DNA from: Niallia circulans NBRC 13626
GTDB lineage: Bacteria; Bacillota; Bacilli; Bacillales; Cytobacillaceae
NCBI RefSeq assembly: GCF_001591585.1
Contig: NZ_BCVE01000001.1
Coordinates: 186,001 to 250,000, forward strand
Direction: 5' to 3'
Length of the DNA stretch: 64,000 nt
The first letter of the stretch is position 1. The number at the start of each line of letters is the position of its first letter. The notes beneath the pieces are model-generated. The model was not told the origin of the DNA, did no database searches, and was given only the letters and a program-made list of their open reading frames with translations. This document shows positions 9,776 to 18,969 of this stretch, piece after piece. The position numbers were made by a program, and so were the translations under genes.

Positions 9776-10387
9776 TTAAATTTGAACAGTTTTTGCTAAT
9801 TCTAAAAATACTCTTATTTTTTCTGAATCTTTCTCGCCATCTGTCTCCACGCCGCTGCTTACATCGACCATGAATGGATGGGTGGTTTCTATTGCTTCCG
9901 TAAGATTATTTTCGTTTAGCCCGCCGGCAAGAATAACTTTCTTATTGCCAAAGTCATAACCCTTTAACAAATTCCAATCAAACGCTATTCCATTTCCGCC
10001 ATGATACTTTCCTCTCGGGCTATCAAGTAGTGCATAGTCACAAGGATAAGCTGCCACTTGTTTTAAATCCTCTGGCGTGGAAATACTAAATGCTTTAATG
10101 ATTGGCAAGGAAAAACTTGCTGCGAATTCTGCCGTTTCATCACCATGAAGTTGAATTACATTGATTCCTGTAACATTCACAATTTTCATTATATTCTCTT
10201 TGGACTCATTGACAAAAACGCCTACCTTCATTAAGTCTTTAGGAAGAGTAGCGATAATATCCTTAGCCTGTTTTTCACTTATTTTTCTTTTACTATTTGC
10301 AAATACAAAACCAATTGCACTTGCACCATAGCTAACAGCACATGCTGCTGCTTCTATTGTCGTAATTCCGCAAATTTTTACATTCAT
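9776..10387 (-). CDS. trpF: Phosphoribosylanthranilate isomerase
   Basis: Amadori rearrangement of phosphoribosylanthranilate to CdRP. 203 residues. The general-base Cys is in MNVKICGIT, the acid Asp in MVDVSSGVET, and GFVFANSKRKIS is a conserved loop. The start overlaps the trpC stop by four bases (ATGA), indicating translational coupling. Confidence 0.96.
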   Translation of the reverse strand: MNVKICGITTIEAAACAVSYGASAIGFVFANSKRKISEKQAKDIIATLPKDLMKVGVFVNESKENIMKIVNVTGINVIQLHGDETAEFAASFSLPIIKAFSISTPEDLKQVAAYPCDYALLDSPRGKYHGGNGIAFDWNLLKGYDFGNKKVILAGGLNENNLTEAIETTHPFMVDVSSGVETDGEKDSEKIRVFLELAKTVQI

Positions 10388-11178
10388 TCTATCTCCGCCC
10401 TTATAGACACTTTCATTTCTTTCATTTTCGTTTCAAGATCCGCTGCTTTCATAAAACTTTCCCCAACTAAAATAGCATTTGCTCCGCTTGCACTAACTTT
10501 TTGGATATCTGCATATGTGGAGATGCCGCTTTCACTAATCATATACCTGCCACTTTCTTTGATTTTTTCTGCAAGATTCTCGGTAGTATCTAATGTTACT
10601 TCAAATGTTTTTAAATTCCGATTGTTGACTCCAATTAATTCGGCCTTCGTCTTTAAAGCTCTTTCTAACTCTTCTTCATTATGAACCTCTAATAACACTT
10701 CAAGTCCAATATCTGTTGCATACGTATATAACTCATGAAGTTCTTTATCTTTTAAAGCTGCAGCAATTAATAGGATAATGTCCGCTCCATAATATTTCGC
10801 AAAATCAATTTGAATTTTATCGACGATAAAATCCTTGCAGAGAATTGGCAGATTTACTGTTTCTCTTACTTCCGCCAAATCCTCATATGTTCCTTTGAAA
10901 AATGGTGTATCCGTTAAAACAGAAATGGCATCTGCACCATATATTTCATACATTTTCGTCTGTTCCTTAGGATCTTTATCGATATTTATATCCCCTTTTG
11001 ATGGGGACGCCCGTTTAAACTCAGCTATAATTGCTAAGTTTTCCGCATCCTTCAATTTCTCTATAAAGGATCTTTTTTTAAAAGAATGCTTCTTCGTATG
11101 CAGTACTTCCTTTCTCTCATAAAGATCAGCAATTGTTTCTCTTTTTTTGGTAATAATTTTATCTAATATGGTTGTCAC
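10384..11178 (-). CDS. trpC: Indole-3-glycerol phosphate synthase
   Basis: Decarboxylating ring closure of CdRP to indole-3-glycerol phosphate. 264 residues. The signature AEFKRASPSKG carries the substrate-binding Lys and Ser, and ILCKDFIVD and LIGVNNRNLKTFEV are catalytic strands. Monofunctional, not fused to TrpF. It starts one base beyond the trpD stop. Confidence 0.97.
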   Translation of the reverse strand: MTTILDKIITKKRETIADLYERKEVLHTKKHSFKKRSFIEKLKDAENLAIIAEFKRASPSKGDINIDKDPKEQTKMYEIYGADAISVLTDTPFFKGTYEDLAEVRETVNLPILCKDFIVDKIQIDFAKYYGADIILLIAAALKDKELHELYTYATDIGLEVLLEVHNEEELERALKTKAELIGVNNRNLKTFEVTLDTTENLAEKIKESGRYMISESGISTYADIQKVSASGANAILVGESFMKAADLETKMKEMKVSIRAEIE

Positions 11179-12204
11179 TTAAATCCCTGCCCCTTCCAAT
11201 TCTTTACTAACCTCTACTAATTGGTTTAATTTATAAAGTGCTGCTCCAGAATCAATGCTTTCCTTTGCTAAATGTACTCCCTCTCCAATACTTTCCGCTC
11301 TTCCTGCTGTATAAATGCCAATGCCTGCGTTTAACAGGATCGTATCTCGATAAGCACCTTTTTCTCCTTTTAACACTTTTAATAAAAGTGCTGCATTTTC
11401 CTTTGCATCGCCTCCACGTATTTGATCATTTGTATAATAGGGAAGATTAACATCATCTGGAGTAAGAATGGTTTTCTCTATTCTTCCATCTTGTAAAATG
11501 ACAAGTTGATTACTACCTTGTAGGGAAGCTTCATCCATTCCACCTGCTCCATTTAATACTACCGCTCGTTTTCTACCAAGTTTCCGTAAGCTTTCCGCAA
11601 AAGTAAGTAATAAATCGCTTCTGTATATTCCTAACACCTGGCTTTCTAAAGAAATTGGATTAGTTAATGGACCAATCAGATTAAATATAGTTGGAAGTTT
11701 TAATTCTCGTCGAACCTTCATTATTCTGCCCATTTTCGGCTGCACATGTTGTGCGAATAAGAAAGTGATTCCTACTTCTTCTAATTGCTGCATATTTTGT
11801 TCTGGAGTAACATTTAACTTAATGCCAAGCTCTTCTAATACATCCGCACTTCCTGTCTTACTAGATATACTGCGATTTCCGTGTTTAGCGACAGGAATTC
11901 CAGCTCCAGCTAACACAAATGCCGAAGTGCTGCTAATATTAAAGCTTTGTGATTTGTCTCCACCTGTACCACAATTATCGATACACCCACTGACTGGTTC
12001 AGCAAAAGACAAGGTTTGTTTACGAACGGCTTTTACAATACCCACGATTTCTTCCACTGTTTCTCCCTTCATTTTTAAACTGGTCATAAAAGCAGCAATT
12101 TCTGTATCGGTAATGTCATCAGAAAAAAGAAGATCCGCAGCTCCTTCCATTTCTGTTTCGGTTAATGACTTATTCGACATGATTTTCTCCACATAGTGTT
12201 TCAT
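11179..12204 (-). CDS. trpD: Anthranilate phosphoribosyltransferase
   Basis: Transfers phosphoribose from PRPP to anthranilate. 341 residues. The PRPP loop is DNCGTGGDKSQSFNIS; KHGNRSISSKTGSADVLEELG and IFNLIGPLTNP are family hallmarks. The start overlaps the trpG stop by four bases. Confidence 0.97.
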   Translation of the reverse strand: MKHYVEKIMSNKSLTETEMEGAADLLFSDDITDTEIAAFMTSLKMKGETVEEIVGIVKAVRKQTLSFAEPVSGCIDNCGTGGDKSQSFNISSTSAFVLAGAGIPVAKHGNRSISSKTGSADVLEELGIKLNVTPEQNMQQLEEVGITFLFAQHVQPKMGRIMKVRRELKLPTIFNLIGPLTNPISLESQVLGIYRSDLLLTFAESLRKLGRKRAVVLNGAGGMDEASLQGSNQLVILQDGRIEKTILTPDDVNLPYYTNDQIRGGDAKENAALLLKVLKGEKGAYRDTILLNAGIGIYTAGRAESIGEGVHLAKESIDSGAALYKLNQLVEVSKELEGAGI

Positions 12205-12788
12205 CTCTGCACTTCCTTTCGAGTTTCATTGATAAAATTTTGCAATAATTGCTTCCCGCTCTCAGTCCCGACCGATTCTGGATGAAATTGATAGCCATAC
12301 AGGGGATAATCTTTATGTTTGATCGCCATAATTTCATGGTCATCAGTTGAACTAGCCAAAACCTCAAAGTCATTCGTTAATGTATCCTTTTTTATAACAA
12401 GAGAGTGATAACGCATCACCTCAATCGGTTCCTCCAAAGCATGGAAAAATGGGTGACCATTAACTTGTAATGTCGATGTTTTTCCATGCATGACATTTAC
12501 TGCCTTCACTATCTCTGAACCGAAGGCATAACCAATTGCCTGATGCCCTAAGCAAATCCCTAATATGGGAAATTCCCGATAAAGGGATTGGATAAGTTCA
12601 ATTAATATGCCTGCATTTTCTGGCCTGCCTGGTCCAGGAGACAAAACAATGCCATGAGGATTTAATGTCCGAATTTCCTCTATAGTTATTTCATCATTTC
12701 GAACAACCTTTATCTCTTCTCCCAACTCCCCTAAATATTGAAATAAGTTATACGTAAAAGAATCATAATTATCGACTAATAAAATCAT
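12201..12788 (-). CDS. trpG: Anthranilate synthase glutamine amidotransferase component (TrpG/PabA type)
   Basis: Class-I glutaminase supplying ammonia to TrpE. 195 residues. It has LSPGPGRPENAG, the nucleophile Cys in GICLGHQAIGYAFG, and the His-Glu dyad in YQFHPESVGTESG. The start overlaps the trpE reading frame by 20 bases. It lies inside the trp operon, whereas B. subtilis keeps one shared trpG/pabA in the folate operon; whether this strain has a second pabA cannot be seen here. Confidence 0.94.
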   Translation of the reverse strand: MILLVDNYDSFTYNLFQYLGELGEEIKVVRNDEITIEEIRTLNPHGIVLSPGPGRPENAGILIELIQSLYREFPILGICLGHQAIGYAFGSEIVKAVNVMHGKTSTLQVNGHPFFHALEEPIEVMRYHSLVIKKDTLTNDFEVLASSTDDHEIMAIKHKDYPLYGYQFHPESVGTESGKQLLQNFINETRKEVQR

Positions 12789-14169
12789 GTTGTCCCTCCA
12801 AAAATAATTTTAATTTATGGATTGTTTCTTCATATTCCTTTTCTGGGATGGAGTCGTGAACAATTCCAGCACCAGCTTGAATGTATGCCTTTTTGTCTTT
12901 AATAACCATCGTACGGATAGCTAAAGCAAAGTCCATATTCCCATTTTGGGAAAAATAGCCAACAGCACCGGAATAAATACCTCGCTTTGTTCCTTCTAAT
13001 TCATTTATAATTTGCATTGCTCTAATTTTAGGTGCACCTGACACTGTCCCTGCAGGCAAGCAAGCAATTAGGGCATCTACACATGAGTAATCCTTCTTTA
13101 AATCTCCACTAACTTCTGATACAAGGTGCATAACATGCTTAAACTTTTCTACTTTTATATACTTATCAACAGAAACACTGCCAAAATTACTCACTTTGCC
13201 AACATCATTCCTTGCTAAATCAACAAGCATTTTATGTTCCGCTAATTCTTTTTCATCTAGCAGTAAATCTTGTTCTAACTGAGCATCCTCTTCCTTCGTC
13301 TTACCTCTAGGTCTTGTACCTGCAATAGGATTGGTAATGACGTTGCCATTTATGGTTTTAATCAAGCTCTCAGGCGAACTTCCAAGCACTGCATAATCTG
13401 CAAAATCAAAGAAATACATATATGGGGACTGATTTTTGATACGCAGTTTACGATAATAAGAAAAGGGCGATCCTTCTATCTTAGCTGTCATTCTCTGCGA
13501 AGGAACTACTTGAAAGATGTCTCCTTCTAAAATATAATGCTTTGCTTTCTTCACTTTCTCCATAAATTGTTCTTTCGATATACTCGCTTGAAAGGGAGTT
13601 AACTTTACCTCAGATGATTCTTCTTTAAATGGTGCTGTAATCTCTAACTTTCTTATCTGCAGGCGGAACTTTAACTCTTTTTCCGTTGTAGTGTCTTTTA
13701 ATGGGCTAGCAATTAAATAAACTTTAAGTTCTAAATGATCAAAAATTACTAAATCTTCAAAAAACATAAGATGCACATCAGGGATTCCGATTTCATCCTT
13801 TGCTTCTGGGCCAATGTTTTCATAAAGTCTGATATTGTCATACCCAACATATCCAAAAGCACCTGCATTAACTGGCAGTTGAAAGGGAAGTGGCGCTTTT
13901 TTTTCAGGCAAAAATTCGCTGATTAAGTCAAGTGCTCTTCCTTTTCTTATTTCTCGCTTTTCCCCTTCCAGAATAGTTGTTTCCAATCCTTTCCCAATAA
14001 CTTCAAAGGTTGGATCGCAGCCAATGATAGAAAACCTTCCCGAATCTTCGTGTTTTAATGAGCTTTCGAGCAAGAATTTCTTTTTTCCAGATAACCTTTG
14101 ATAAATACTAATGGGTGTCAGTGTATCTCCTTGGATTTCATCGATTAACAAAATGCTTTTTTCCATCAT
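12769..14169 (-). CDS. trpE: Anthranilate synthase component I
   Basis: Chorismate to anthranilate, the first committed step. 466 residues. An N-terminal domain carries the tryptophan feedback region (KFLLESSLKHEDSGRFS). The C-terminal chorismate-binding domain follows, with VVPSQRM, NPIAGTRPRGKT, LVDLARNDVGKVS, CLPAGTVSGAPK and QAGAGIVHDSIPE. It is the first gene of the operon, with a TAGGAGGA ribosome site and the tandem T-box leader directly upstream. Confidence 0.97.
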   Translation of the reverse strand: MMEKSILLIDEIQGDTLTPISIYQRLSGKKKFLLESSLKHEDSGRFSIIGCDPTFEVIGKGLETTILEGEKREIRKGRALDLISEFLPEKKAPLPFQLPVNAGAFGYVGYDNIRLYENIGPEAKDEIGIPDVHLMFFEDLVIFDHLELKVYLIASPLKDTTTEKELKFRLQIRKLEITAPFKEESSEVKLTPFQASISKEQFMEKVKKAKHYILEGDIFQVVPSQRMTAKIEGSPFSYYRKLRIKNQSPYMYFFDFADYAVLGSSPESLIKTINGNVITNPIAGTRPRGKTKEEDAQLEQDLLLDEKELAEHKMLVDLARNDVGKVSNFGSVSVDKYIKVEKFKHVMHLVSEVSGDLKKDYSCVDALIACLPAGTVSGAPKIRAMQIINELEGTKRGIYSGAVGYFSQNGNMDFALAIRTMVIKDKKAYIQAGAGIVHDSIPEKEYEETIHKLKLFLEGQHDFISR

Positions 14170-14219
14170 AAATCCTCCTAGTCAGCTGCTTTTGAAAAAT
14201 GCTCAGCTTTAAAATTCTA

Positions 14220-14480
14220 TAAAAAAAAGTCCCCTATCTGCATGATCATTTGCAAATAGAGGACGATTCATAAACCGCGGTACCACCTCAGGTTAGAGTG
14301 AAGCTTCACTCTCTCTTATCGAGTACAATATTATACTCTATCCCGGTAACGGAGGATACCGTCAGGCCATACTTCTTGTTCAAGCCTACACTCAGAAGTC
14401 CATTCGGTATAATCAATGTATCGGTTCACACCAGCCACCGACTCTCTTTAACATCTTTCTTATACTTACTACTCTTCATC
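14220..14480 (-). promoter_or_regulatory. T-box riboswitch 2 of the trp leader (trpE-proximal), Trp specifier
   Basis: Minus strand. Stem I has AGAGAG and a GNTGGTG-type loop. Specifier UGG is at 14400-14402 in the context GAATGGACTTCTGAG. The T-box motif GAGGTGGTACCGCGG is at 14275-14289. The terminator GTCCTCTATTTGC/GCAGATAGGGGAC (14229-14264) is followed by eight Ts. It senses uncharged tRNA-Trp. Confidence 0.93.
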
Positions 14481-14502
14481 ATTGTTTTCCCATATTTTTT
14501 TG

Positions 14503-14784
14503 AAAATAAAAAAGGGTCTCTCTCCTATAAAAAGGACGAGAAACCCGTGGTGCCACCTTCATTAGCTTAATTAAATCAAGCTCACTTTAAGAAATCAGTC
14601 TTATAAGACAAATTTCTGTCTCTTGTAACGATGAGACATTCGCTAAAGCCTACTACAAAAGTTGGTTCGGTTTAGAAGCTCAGAAGCCCATTCTCTTTAT
14701 CGTCCACACTGGTTCACACCAACCACCAGCTCTCTGACGTTTTCAATAAAGATACTACTCTTCATCATTGCCGTTCGATATGTT
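14503..14784 (-). promoter_or_regulatory. T-box riboswitch 1 of the trp leader (promoter-proximal), Trp specifier
   Basis: Minus strand. Stem I contains AGAGAG and GGTTGGTG. Specifier UGG is at 14688-14690. The T-box motif GAAGGTGGCACCACGG is at about 14545-14560. A GGGTTTCTCGTCC/GGAGAGAGACCC terminator with a T run occupies 14503-14546. Together with the second unit it makes a tandem leader of about 615 nt in which both terminators must be bypassed before trpE is transcribed. Confidence 0.93.
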
Positions 14785-14790
14785 AATTAC

Positions 14791-14819
14791 ATAATAGTGA
14801 ACTCTCACATAAAAGTCAA
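14791..14819 (-). promoter_or_regulatory. SigA promoter of the trp operon
   Basis: Minus strand TTGACT (14814-14819), 17-base spacer, TATTAT (14791-14796), just upstream of the first T-box Stem I. It sits directly behind the 3' end of the MOSC gene. Confidence 0.8.
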
Positions 14820-14836
14820 CCATTTTCTTCAAAAAT

Positions 14837-15478
14837 TCATGTAGTTTTTTGAAGTGCCTTTTTATAGCGATTCTTCCAATCTTCTGCTAACTCGTCAATT
14901 TGCAGGATTGATTGGATTGCTTCTTTATTTTTACGATCAAGAAGCATTACTTTTGTTGCGTCCCAAACTGATATCTTGTTCTGCGGACGTTCTATAAGCT
15001 CCATCGTAGAATCTTCGCTGACTACTCCTTCTTCTAGCACCTTTAAAAAATAGCCAGTATAACAAGTTTCCACAATTCTACTTAAAAATGGATCAATCTG
15101 ATTATATTTTGAAATGGTTGAACATGGTACTCTTCCTTGTGTTACCTGAACAACTGCAGATCCTAACGAAAAGATGTCCCCGATATATGTACTTTTTTCT
15201 GTAAATTCCGTTCCGCATATATTTTCCCCAAACGCAGGAGGATTTATTTTTGTTTTAAATTCTTCTTCCCATTTTTTATAATGTTCAAAAGGATAATAAC
15301 AGACAGCCCTTTCCTTGCCACCATGAAATGCTGGATTAGCAACACCATCGCCTACAAAACCATCAAACGTTAGAATGACTTCACTCACTTTTTCTTTGCC
15401 AATCGCGGAAGAAACGCTTTTATTTTTCCATATAAATGTTTTTTCCTTCCCAATACTAAGTGTGATAATTTTTCCCAC
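14837..15478 (-). CDS. MOSC domain-containing protein (YiiM/YflK-like)
   Basis: 213 residues. The MOSC core is visible: VGDGVANPAFHGGKERAVCYYPFEHY, then FGENICGTEF and the motif QGRVPCSTISKY with the conserved cysteine that binds molybdenum cofactor in this family. MOSC proteins handle Moco sulfuration or act in Moco-dependent N-hydroxylated-base reduction. It is a stand-alone domain, so its partner is unknown. It is upstream of, and unrelated to, the trp operon. Confidence 0.88.
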   Translation of the reverse strand: MGKIITLSIGKEKTFIWKNKSVSSAIGKEKVSEVILTFDGFVGDGVANPAFHGGKERAVCYYPFEHYKKWEEEFKTKINPPAFGENICGTEFTEKSTYIGDIFSLGSAVVQVTQGRVPCSTISKYNQIDPFLSRIVETCYTGYFLKVLEEGVVSEDSTMELIERPQNKISVWDATKVMLLDRKNKEAIQSILQIDELAEDWKNRYKKALQKTT

Positions 15479-15646
15479 GTATAAACACCACCACTATTTT
15501 TATTACATCATACCATATAACTATACGAAAAGTGCTAATAAACAAAATGATTAAATCCAGTTTTTGGATGATAGAAAATGCTTTATTTTTTGCCGTGGCT
15601 GTACATATTAACTATAGTTAACTATTTGAAAGCAGGGAGAATGAAA

Positions 15647-16936
15647 ATGGATCATGTAAATGATGATAAAAACATAGTAAACCTTACAAACAAAGCACAA
15701 AAGACAGCGAAGAAGCAAAATGTCAAGGTTTCGAAAATTGCGATATTCTCACTTTCTTCCATCCCATTAGTAATGACCCTTGGAAACAGTATGCTGATTC
15801 CAGTATTGCCAGCTATTGAAAAAAAGCTAGATATATCTTCTTTTCAGGTAAGTATGATTATTACAGTCTATTCTGTTTTAGCGATCATACTAATTCCCGT
15901 GGCAGGCTATCTTTCCGATCGTATCGGCCGTAAAAGGGTGATTATTCCCAGCCTAATTATTGCTGGTATTGGCGGAGTAATTTCTGGTTTTGCCGCATGG
16001 CTGATGGATAACAGTTACTGGATTATCCTTATCGGACGCGCCCTCCAAGGCGTTGGAGCAGCTGGTGCCTTCCCAATTGTATTGCCTCTAGTAGGTGATT
16101 TGTTTAAAGATGAAGAACAAGTTAGTAGTACTTTAGGCGTTATTGAAACAGCAAACACTTTTGGGAAAGTACTTAGTCCCATCCTTGGAGCTTTTTTGGC
16201 AGGATTTATTTGGTTCATCCCATTTATGTCTATTCCTGTCTTCTGTTTGGTTTCCATCATTCTAATTTTAATCTTTGTGAAATCTCCAAAAAGTAATGAA
16301 AAACCTGTACCATTTAAGGAATTTATACAGCATACAAAAGAAACTATGCATAAAGATAAAAAATGGCTCTATGCCATTTTCTTTATTGGTGTAATCGTTA
16401 TGTTTGTATTATTTGCCGAAATGTTTTACCTATCAGATATATTAGAAAAGAAATATCATATAAAAAATGTTAAAAAAGGGCTCTATCTTGCTATACCGCT
16501 AGGAGCTTTATGTCTTACTTCCTACATTACCGGGAAAAAAATTAAAAAGGACAAAAACTTAATGCGCTGGATTACTTTTATTGGATTGCTTGCAATCATT
16601 ATTGGTACGATTGCACTTAACTTCTCTGACAATATGTGGTTTATCATTCTCTTTCTAACATTGGCTGGCATAGGCATTGGTGCTAGTTTACCACCTCTAG
16701 ATGCCCTTATTACAGAGGGAATTGAAAAAAAAGAAAGAGGAACCATTACAAGTATATATAGTAGTATGCGGTTTATTGGAGTCGCAGCAGGACCGCCTAT
16801 TATGGCGATTTTAATGAAGCATATCGACCATTTACAATTTTATTTACTAAGTGCATTTACATTAATCGCTGCGATTGCTGCCTTCTTTCGTTTAAAATAT
16901 GTCGATGGTCAAGAAGAAAATAAAATAAACCAATAG
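15647..16936 (+). CDS. MFS exporter (DHA1-type drug/metabolite transporter)
   Basis: 429 residues from the ATG at 15647, chosen because GGGAG ends seven bases upstream; the frame is open back to 15578 but without a ribosome site. About 12 membrane helices. The cytoplasmic loop motif GYLSDRIGRKRVI lies between helices 2 and 3, and a motif-C-like VIETANTFGKVLSPILG in helix 5 marks drug:H+ antiporters. The substrate is unknown. Ends in a shared bidirectional terminator with fruA. Confidence 0.88.
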   Translation: MDHVNDDKNIVNLTNKAQKTAKKQNVKVSKIAIFSLSSIPLVMTLGNSMLIPVLPAIEKKLDISSFQVSMIITVYSVLAIILIPVAGYLSDRIGRKRVIIPSLIIAGIGGVISGFAAWLMDNSYWIILIGRALQGVGAAGAFPIVLPLVGDLFKDEEQVSSTLGVIETANTFGKVLSPILGAFLAGFIWFIPFMSIPVFCLVSIILILIFVKSPKSNEKPVPFKEFIQHTKETMHKDKKWLYAIFFIGVIVMFVLFAEMFYLSDILEKKYHIKNVKKGLYLAIPLGALCLTSYITGKKIKKDKNLMRWITFIGLLAIIIGTIALNFSDNMWFIILFLTLAGIGIGASLPPLDALITEGIEKKERGTITSIYSSMRFIGVAAGPPIMAILMKHIDHLQFYLLSAFTLIAAIAAFFRLKYVDGQEENKINQ

Positions 16937-16968
16937 AAAATTTCTCCATCGGTTCTTTGACCATACTA

Positions 16969-17014
16969 AAAAAAGCTGTAAATTAACGATTATAAGTCAA
17001 TTTACAGCTTTTTC
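16969..17014. terminator. Bidirectional terminator between MFS gene and fruA
   Basis: AAAGCTGTAAATT pairs with AATTTACAGCTTT around a 16-base loop. There are T runs on both strands (AAAAAAA on the left, TTTTT on the right), serving the convergent MFS and fru transcription units. Confidence 0.9.
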
Positions 17015-17019
17015 AATAT

Positions 17020-18897
17020 TTATTTTTGTTGAACAGGCTTCTTTAATAGTCCTAATAATAAGGCTGATATGATCGCACCTATTACGATAGACAATAGGTA
17101 TAGCCATGGATTTCCATCAACCAATCCAACTACGAACACACCGCCGTGTGGTGCTCTTAAACCGATATGGAAGAACATTGATAGTCCACCCGTAACTGCG
17201 GCACCAATTGCAACAGATGGAATAACACGTAATGGATCACCTGCTGCAAAAGGAATAGCACCTTCTGTAATAAAGGAAAGACCCATAATAAAGTTTGTTA
17301 AACCTGCATCCTTTTCTTGCTTTGTAAATTTCTTTTTAAATAAAACAGTTGCTAAAGCAATTGCTAATGGCGGAACCATTCCACCGGCCATAATAGCAGC
17401 CATTGGCTCAAATACACCATTGGCAATTAGCCCTGTTCCAAAAACATATGCTGATTTATTGATTGGTCCACCCATATCAAATGCCATCATTGCCCCTAAG
17501 ATAATTCCTAAGAAGACCGCATTACCAGTACCAATATTTGACAGCCAATTGGTCATTCCAGTGTTAATAGCTGTAACAGGTTCCATAATCACATAATTCA
17601 TAATAATGCCAGTAAAGAAAATTCCTAATAATGGATAAAGCAGAATCGTTTTAATACCTTCTAATGATCTAGGAAGTACTTCTAACACTTTCTTTAGACC
17701 GACAACTAAATAACCAGCTAAGAAACCGCCGATTAATCCACCAAGAAAACCAGCACCACCTTGAGCAGCCATAAATCCTGCAACCATACCAGGAGCAAAA
17801 CCAGGACGATCAGCAATACTCATTGCGATAAATCCAGCAAGAACAGGCACTAATAATGCAAAGGCATTATCGCCGCCAATATATTTAATAACCGCAGCAA
17901 AAGCATTATAACTCGGATCATTCGGATCAGCTGAGTTATAACCAAACATAAAGGAAATAGCAATTAATATTCCGCCACCAACAACAAATGGCAGCATGTT
18001 CGAAACACCGTTCATTAAGTGTCTGTAAATTTGACCACCGATTCCTTTTTTCCCTGCGTTTTCTTCGCTGGAATTAGAACCTGATCCACCATTATATACT
18101 GGTGCCTGCTGTTTAATAGCACGATTGATTAATTCTTCAGGCTTACGAATACCATCTGCAACAGGGGTTTCAAGCACATGTTTTCCATTGAAGCGTTCCA
18201 TTTGCACTTTCGTATCAGCAGCAACAATTACAGCCGTTGCTTTTTCAATTTCCTCTGCTGTCAGAACATTTTTTGCTCCACCGGAACCATTTGTTTCAAC
18301 CTTAATATCAACACCGATTTCAGCTGCTTTCGCCTTTAATGAATCTGCTGCCATATAGGTATGAGCAATCCCCGTTGGACAAGCAGTTACTGCCACAATA
18401 AAATTCTTTTTATCAGCAATATTTTCGTCAGCTGTTTCTTCCTCTACATCATAACTGTCAATTATTGATATTACATCTTGTTTAGAAGCCGCATTTAATA
18501 ATTTCGAGCGCACTTCTTCTTTAAGCAATAATGTAGATAGTCTTGATAGTGCTTCAAGATGAGTATTGTTAGCCCCATCTGGTGCAGCGATCATAAAAAA
18601 TAAATTTGCCGGCTGTCCATCTAATGATTCATAGTCAACACCACTGCTTGATCGCCCAAACGCAATGGCAGCAGTTTTTACAGCACTCGTTTTTGCATGG
18701 GGAATTGCTATTCCTTCACCAATTCCCGTTGTACTTTGCTCTTCTCTTTTTAAAATCGCTTGCTTGTACGTTTCTCTATCTGTTAATTTTCCTGCTGAAT
18801 GAAGAATATCCACTAACTGATTAATGGCATCAAGCTTTCCATTTCCTTCTATATTCAAAAGGATAGTCTCTTGCGTTAATAATTCTGTAATTTTCAT
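17020..18897 (-). CDS. fruA: PTS fructose-specific EIIABC
   Basis: Takes up fructose as fructose 1-phosphate. 625 residues from the ATG behind AAAGGGGAGCG; a longer frame reaches 18933 without a ribosome site. EIIA comes first with His67 in GIAIPHAKT. EIIB follows with Cys173 in VTACPTGIAHTYMAA. EIIC has about ten helices with GGPINKSAYVFG and APHGGVFV. It is the last gene of fruR-fruK-fruA, 72 bases after fruK. Confidence 0.96.
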   Translation of the reverse strand: MKITELLTQETILLNIEGNGKLDAINQLVDILHSAGKLTDRETYKQAILKREEQSTTGIGEGIAIPHAKTSAVKTAAIAFGRSSSGVDYESLDGQPANLFFMIAAPDGANNTHLEALSRLSTLLLKEEVRSKLLNAASKQDVISIIDSYDVEEETADENIADKKNFIVAVTACPTGIAHTYMAADSLKAKAAEIGVDIKVETNGSGGAKNVLTAEEIEKATAVIVAADTKVQMERFNGKHVLETPVADGIRKPEELINRAIKQQAPVYNGGSGSNSSEENAGKKGIGGQIYRHLMNGVSNMLPFVVGGGILIAISFMFGYNSADPNDPSYNAFAAVIKYIGGDNAFALLVPVLAGFIAMSIADRPGFAPGMVAGFMAAQGGAGFLGGLIGGFLAGYLVVGLKKVLEVLPRSLEGIKTILLYPLLGIFFTGIIMNYVIMEPVTAINTGMTNWLSNIGTGNAVFLGIILGAMMAFDMGGPINKSAYVFGTGLIANGVFEPMAAIMAGGMVPPLAIALATVLFKKKFTKQEKDAGLTNFIMGLSFITEGAIPFAAGDPLRVIPSVAIGAAVTGGLSMFFHIGLRAPHGGVFVVGLVDGNPWLYLLSIVIGAIISALLLGLLKKPVQQK

Positions 18898-18969
18898 TTT
18901 ATAACGCTCCCCTTTAATTTTATTTTTATCCACTTTCCAATATCTTTCTAATAAAATGGTGTGTGACCA

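Noticed and set aside
14298-14844. Plus-strand reading frames in the trp leader
   Set aside because: Antisense to the two T-boxes; Ser/Pro/Thr-rich translations and no start signals.
17069-17596. Long plus-strand frame antisense to fruA
   Set aside because: Composition mirrors the fruA membrane domain codons; no ribosome site or known family.
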